Source: an uncultured Thiotrichaceae bacterium
GTDB taxonomy: Bacteria; Pseudomonadota; Gammaproteobacteria; Thiotrichales; Thiotrichaceae
Length of the DNA stretch: 10,195 bases
Assembly (NCBI GenBank): GCA_938038645.1
Contig: CALHTA010000343.1
Span: 1-10,195, forward strand
Direction: 5' to 3'
The translations under genes were made by a program, and so were the position numbers. Below are positions 7,083 through 10,195 of this stretch, one piece after another. The notes beneath the pieces are model-generated. The model searched no databases, was not told where the DNA came from, and was given only the letters and a program-made list of their open reading frames with translations. How positions within the stretch are numbered: the stretch's first letter is position 1; each line of letters begins with the position of its first letter.

Positions 7083-8858
7083 TTAAGCAGTGTTATCGCT
7101 TTTTAAAACCTCACTATAAATATTCTTAAAGCGCACTTCTTGGGCATAAGGAAAAACATCGGCATATTTGCCCTGTCTAATACGCTCTTGCACTGTTTTC
7201 CAATAATCAACGTCTAAAAGATCACCGTGATGCTTCTTAAATAAAGCTCTCCGATCGGGCCTTGATGATACAAACGTTAAAAACTCCTCAGGAAATACAT
7301 CTTTCTGGTCTATGGAGTACCAAGGCTCAGACGCCATAATCTGCTGCATGTTTTGCGGTTTTGGAATTTTGCGAAAGTTACAATCTTCCATTAACTCAAT
7401 CTCATCATAATCGTAGAAAATAACGCGGCAGTGACTGGTAACACCGAAGTTTTTAAGCAGCAAATCGCCGGGAAAAACATTCGCGACAGCTAGCTCCTTA
7501 ATCGCGTTTCCATACTCAATCATCGCCTCTTCTAGCTGCTTATCATTTGCATCATCAACATACAGATTAAGAGGCTCCAAACGTCTCTCTATGTATAAGT
7601 GACGAATGATAAGGTTCTCTCCTTCAATCTTTATACTCGACGGAATACGCTCCTTTATATTGGCTAGTAGTTCGTCTGAAAAGCGTTTTAGGGGAAGCGC
7701 GACATGTGAGAACTCAAGCGTATCCGCCAGCCTGCCCACACGATCGTGCATCTTTACCAATTGATACTTCTCTTTGACTATACGGTGAGTGACCGTTTTT
7801 GGAGGTGCAAACTTATCGTTAATGACTTTAAAAACGAATGGGTAGGACGGCAACGTGAATACCGTCATTACCATGCCCAACGTTCCCTTTGTCACCATTA
7901 ACTGGTCCGTTGAGTGCTTCAGGTGATCGAGGAAATCTCGGTAAAATTCGGTTTTCCCTTGTTTGCCCAAACCAATGGCAGTGTACAAATCAGCGGCTGT
8001 TTTATAAGGCATTATTTTAAGTAAGAAATTCACCACAGCAGATGGCGTATCGGTATCCACCATGAAGTATGCTCGAGCAAAACTGAATAAGTTAGTGATA
8101 TCTCCATCATCGGTTAGCAACGCATCCGCATATACCCCGCTTTCCTCATCATCATGGAGCACCGGAATCGCAAAGGGGTGATAGGTCGTATCATTTAAAA
8201 CACGTCCAATAATATAAGCCGCCTTATTTCTGTATAACAAAGGTGTGAGTACTTGAACCTGGTAGGCATCGGAATATTGACCCGTAATTTTAAGAATGGA
8301 TTGCAGCTGATCGGTCAAATATTGTGCATCACGTGATTGGTTTACAAACGGCAGGCCAATGTCAAAGCTGTCTAAAATATCGTTGACCATACTTCCCAAC
8401 GTTTCCTTGGTTGGGTAATAGCTTTTATAAACTGGGTAGTCACCCGTTAGATATTTAGTAGAAAGCGCAGGTCGTACAAATATGTTGTCATTATTATAGT
8501 AACGGTGTGTAAACGATAAGGTGAAAACTGAATTGTAAAATGTCTCAGCAAGTTCAGGTTGTCGATGTTCGTATAACATATTGACGTACATTAACTTGAC
8601 GTCTTTCCAAACGGACTTATCAATTGCTTCAAGATTAAATGATTTATTCAGAGCGCTGACAGCCTCATTCACCCGCAATGAGTATAGGTGTATTCGCTCA
8701 CCCGACGCTACACGGTCAGCTTGCCAATCCTGATTAATAAACCGTTCACGCGCTTTCTGCGTAATACCTAAGAATATACGGTAATGTTTATTGAATGCCT
8801 CAAGGATCGTTCTGGCAATTGCTTCCACATCAGAATGCGTGCTTTGCTCTGTTTTCAA
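7083..8858 (-). CDS. aceK: Isocitrate dehydrogenase kinase/phosphatase (EC 2.7.11.5 / 3.1.3.-)
   Basis: AceK both phosphorylates (inactivates) and dephosphorylates (reactivates) NADP-isocitrate dehydrogenase. It thereby decides how much isocitrate goes through the TCA cycle or the glyoxylate shunt. It acts in the cytoplasm. The protein has 591 residues, against about 578 in E. coli. After the N-terminal regulatory half come the kinase-like features: a glycine-containing nucleotide loop around KGTLGMVM (324-331), PFVFKVINDKF (340-350) with the putative ATP-binding Lys344, HDRVGR (371-376), FPGDLLLKNFGV (462-473), and the metal-binding/catalytic FYDYDEIELM (481-490). The start is a TTG at 8858-8856, backed by a good AGTGAGG ribosome site at 8870-8864, 5 nt away; no upstream ATG with such support is seen. 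In enteric bacteria aceK follows aceB and aceA. Here no glyoxylate-shunt enzyme gene is adjacent; it stands upstream of sucA and divergent from sucB. Confidence 0.95.
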   Translation of the reverse strand: MKTEQSTHSDVEAIARTILEAFNKHYRIFLGITQKARERFINQDWQADRVASGERIHLYSLRVNEAVSALNKSFNLEAIDKSVWKDVKLMYVNMLYEHRQPELAETFYNSVFTLSFTHRYYNNDNIFVRPALSTKYLTGDYPVYKSYYPTKETLGSMVNDILDSFDIGLPFVNQSRDAQYLTDQLQSILKITGQYSDAYQVQVLTPLLYRNKAAYIIGRVLNDTTYHPFAIPVLHDDEESGVYADALLTDDGDITNLFSFARAYFMVDTDTPSAVVNFLLKIMPYKTAADLYTAIGLGKQGKTEFYRDFLDHLKHSTDQLMVTKGTLGMVMTVFTLPSYPFVFKVINDKFAPPKTVTHRIVKEKYQLVKMHDRVGRLADTLEFSHVALPLKRFSDELLANIKERIPSSIKIEGENLIIRHLYIERRLEPLNLYVDDANDKQLEEAMIEYGNAIKELAVANVFPGDLLLKNFGVTSHCRVIFYDYDEIELMEDCNFRKIPKPQNMQQIMASEPWYSIDQKDVFPEEFLTFVSSRPDRRALFKKHHGDLLDVDYWKTVQERIRQGKYADVFPYAQEVRFKNIYSEVLKSDNTA

Positions 8859-8933
8859 GTAAACCTCACTTTAGTATCTATGTTTATTCATGTTACTGGA
8901 GCATCTAGATCGATCATTCGAAATCACTCAAAA

Positions 8934-8946
8934 ACTATCACATAGT
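8934..8946. repeat. Short perfect palindrome upstream of aceK
   Basis: ACTAT (8934-8938) and ATAGT (8942-8946) form a perfect inverted repeat around CAC. It lies about 76 bp before the aceK start and overlaps one weak minus-strand -10 candidate, so it could be an operator. A palindrome this short arises by chance fairly often in AT-rich DNA. Confidence 0.25.
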
Positions 8947-9111
8947 AGGTAGCTGTGGTAATCTTTGGCGGCTTTCAAACTTGCAATCATAGTGAAAATT
9001 AAAGTCAGCAATAATACAACAGCAACTATAACCATAAATGCGTTTGATACACACTATTGGTTATCGGTGTGAGTGAGTTTGTGTACGAAGCGTATAATTT
9101 GCCACCTCGGT

Positions 9112-9140
9112 TTTACGGATGGCATTTCCAAATATATATT
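9112..9140 (+). promoter_or_regulatory. Candidate sigma-70 promoter of sucB
   Basis: TTTACG (9112-9117) resembles a -35 box (4 of 6 consensus bases). TATATT (9135-9140) resembles a -10 (5 of 6). They are separated by the ideal 17 bp. Transcription would start near 9147 and give a leader of about 29 nt that still includes the AAGGAG ribosome site (9159-9164). Found by eye; a TATAAT at 9093-9098 is a weaker alternative. Confidence 0.45.
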
Positions 9141-9175
9141 GACATCCACCTTCACATTAAGGAGCAATACCTGTA

Positions 9176-10195
9176 ATGAGTGTTGAGATCAAAACGCCAA
9201 TGCTGCCAGAATCAGTTGCCGATGCACTGATTGTTAAATGGTTTAAAAAAGCCGGTGACCCGGTTCAGCAAGATGAGCCAATAGTTGAGATAGAAACCGA
9301 CAAAGTTGTACTAGAAGTACCAGCTCCTGTGAGCGGAGTACTTGAGTCTATTGTTGAAGCGGAAGACGCCACCGTTGTGAGCGACCAACTATTAGGTACG
9401 ATTACAGAAGGCGCTGTTGCAGCAGCTCCTGCCGCTGAAGCGGCCCCAGCAGAAACTTCTGCACCTGAAGCCGCAGCGGCTCCAGCAGCAGGCGGTCAAA
9501 CCAGCCCTGCCGTGCGTAAAGCCCTAGACGAAAAAGGCCTTTCTGCTGACGACGTAACTGGAAGCGGCAAGAATGGTCGCATCCTTAAAGAAGACGTAGC
9601 GGCGACTAATCAAACGGCAAGTGCTGCGGCAACAGAAGCAAGCCCTGCACCTGTTGGCGCACGTATTGAAGAACGCGTTCCTATGACTCGCCTACGCAAG
9701 CGCATCGCTGAGCGTTTACACGAAGCCACTCAAACAACAGCAATGCTGACGACCTTTAACGAAGTCAACATGCAGCCGTTGATGGAAATGCGCAGCCAAT
9801 ACAAAGAGCAGTTTGAAAAGACACACAATGCGCGTCTTGGCTTCATGTCTTTATTTGTTAAAGCTTCCAGTATTGCGTTACAACGCTTCCCTGAAGTGAA
9901 TGCATCAATTGATGGTGATGACATTGTGTATCACAGCTACTGTGATATCGGCATAGCCGTTTCAGCCCCTCGAGGATTGGTTGTTCCAATTCTGCGTAAC
10001 ACTGAAAAAATGTCTATGGCGGGTGTTGAGTCAACAATTTCTGAGTATGCATCCAAAGCCAAAGAAAATAAGTTAGAGATGGATGATTTAACCGGTGGAA
10101 CGTTCACAATCACTAACGGTGGTGTGTTTGGTTCATTATTGTCTACGCCAATCCTTAACCCACCGCAAAGCGCAATATTAGGTATGCACAATATT
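9176..10195 (+). CDS. sucB: 2-oxoglutarate dehydrogenase E2, dihydrolipoyllysine succinyltransferase (partial, 3' end outside window) (EC 2.3.1.61)
   Basis: SucB forms the core of the 2-oxoglutarate dehydrogenase complex. Its lipoyl arm takes the succinyl group from SucA and passes it to CoA. The frame is open for 340 codons from ATG 9176 and runs off the right edge. Domains in order: one lipoyl domain (about 1-76) with the lipoylated lysine in ETDKVVLEV (Lys43); an Ala/Pro/Glu-rich flexible linker (about 80-107); the peripheral subunit-binding domain (about 109-144, SPAVRKALDEKGL then GKNGRILKEDV); a second linker; and the catalytic domain from about 165 (PMTRLRKRIAERL, TTFNEVNM, GIAVSAPRGLVVPILRN). 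The catalytic HxxxDG-type motif lies beyond the window. The ribosome site AAGGAG is at 9159-9164, 11 nt before the ATG. A single lipoyl domain and the overall sequence fit SucB rather than the multi-lipoyl pyruvate dehydrogenase E2. It is divergent from, not downstream of, sucA; lpd or sucCD may follow outside the window. Confidence 0.96.
   Translation, partial: MSVEIKTPMLPESVADALIVKWFKKAGDPVQQDEPIVEIETDKVVLEVPAPVSGVLESIVEAEDATVVSDQLLGTITEGAVAAAPAAEAAPAETSAPEAAAAPAAGGQTSPAVRKALDEKGLSADDVTGSGKNGRILKEDVAATNQTASAAATEASPAPVGARIEERVPMTRLRKRIAERLHEATQTTAMLTTFNEVNMQPLMEMRSQYKEQFEKTHNARLGFMSLFVKASSIALQRFPEVNASIDGDDIVYHSYCDIGIAVSAPRGLVVPILRNTEKMSMAGVESTISEYASKAKENKLEMDDLTGGTFTITNGGVFGSLLSTPILNPPQSAILGMHNI

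Larger units (their letters stand above)
8859..9175. promoter_or_regulatory. Divergent control region between aceK and sucB
   Basis: This 317-bp AT-rich non-coding stretch must carry the promoters for aceK (minus) and sucB (plus). It contains the best sucB promoter candidate (9112-9140), a second perfect TATAAT on the plus strand (9093-9098) without a good -35, and a 13-bp palindrome (8934-8946). For aceK, weak minus-strand candidates include TTACCA and GATAGT 16 nt apart (the complement of about 8936-8963), and a TATGAT at 8991-8986 lacking a -35. I saw no convincing Crp or other named operator. That both genes are controlled from here is near certain from the layout; the individual boxes are not. 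Confidence 0.6.

Noticed and set aside
8934..8958. A possible Crp site (TCACA and TGTGG near each other)
   Set aside because: The half-sites point the wrong way round for the TGTGA-N6-TCACA arrangement, and the spacing does not fit.
9139..9144. A perfect TTGACA as the -35 box of a sucB promoter
   Set aside because: At 16-18 bp downstream lies the ribosome site, not a -10-like sequence; TTTACG/TATATT just upstream fits far better.
9176..10195. sucB as a truncated pseudogene, because no stop codon is seen
   Set aside because: The frame is open right up to the window edge in the middle of the catalytic domain, so it is cut by the window and not broken.
1..10195. A hidden mobile element, defence system or biosynthetic cluster
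   Set aside because: No transposase, integrase, CRISPR repeats, toxin-antitoxin pair or long terminal repeats were seen; nearly all the sequence is taken up by conserved core-metabolism and transport genes.

Overview
The window looks like ordinary chromosomal DNA of a marine-type gammaproteobacterium. It has moderate to low GC, all the large genes are intact, and the protein families are typical of aerobic, respiring Gammaproteobacteria: SucA and SucB, AceK, a membrane-associated malate:quinone oxidoreductase, and a Mrp/complex I-type antiporter subunit. An order such as Oceanospirillales would fit, but that is an impression from sequence style and I cannot fix a genus.

Left part (1-2339, + strand): the last 17 codons of an upstream gene overlap by 8 bp with a 565-residue MrpD/NuoL-type proton-translocating membrane subunit. 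A small six-helix NnrU-family membrane protein follows 27 bp later. These look like the 3' end of a cation/proton antiporter operon. A strong symmetrical hairpin with A and T tracts (2358-2384) lies between this operon and the convergent genes and probably terminates transcription from both sides.

Middle (2415-8858, - strand), in transcription order: aceK (isocitrate dehydrogenase kinase/phosphatase, TTG start), a 308-bp gap with a possible sucA promoter, sucA (2-oxoglutarate dehydrogenase E1), and mqo only 25 bp behind sucA. Right end (9176 to the edge, + strand): sucB (dihydrolipoyl succinyltransferase E2), cut off by the window. Divergent aceK and sucB share a 317-bp control region.

The genes form a central-carbon cluster. 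AceK sets the split between the TCA cycle and the glyoxylate shunt by modifying isocitrate dehydrogenase. SucA and SucB form the next step of the cycle. Mqo oxidises malate and feeds electrons to the quinone pool. The main oddity is that sucA and sucB, which usually sit together in one operon, are on opposite strands with aceK between them, and mqo takes the position behind sucA where sucB is expected. I found no insertion sequence, CRISPR array, RNA gene, phage gene or defence system, and nothing that I would call an undescribed system.
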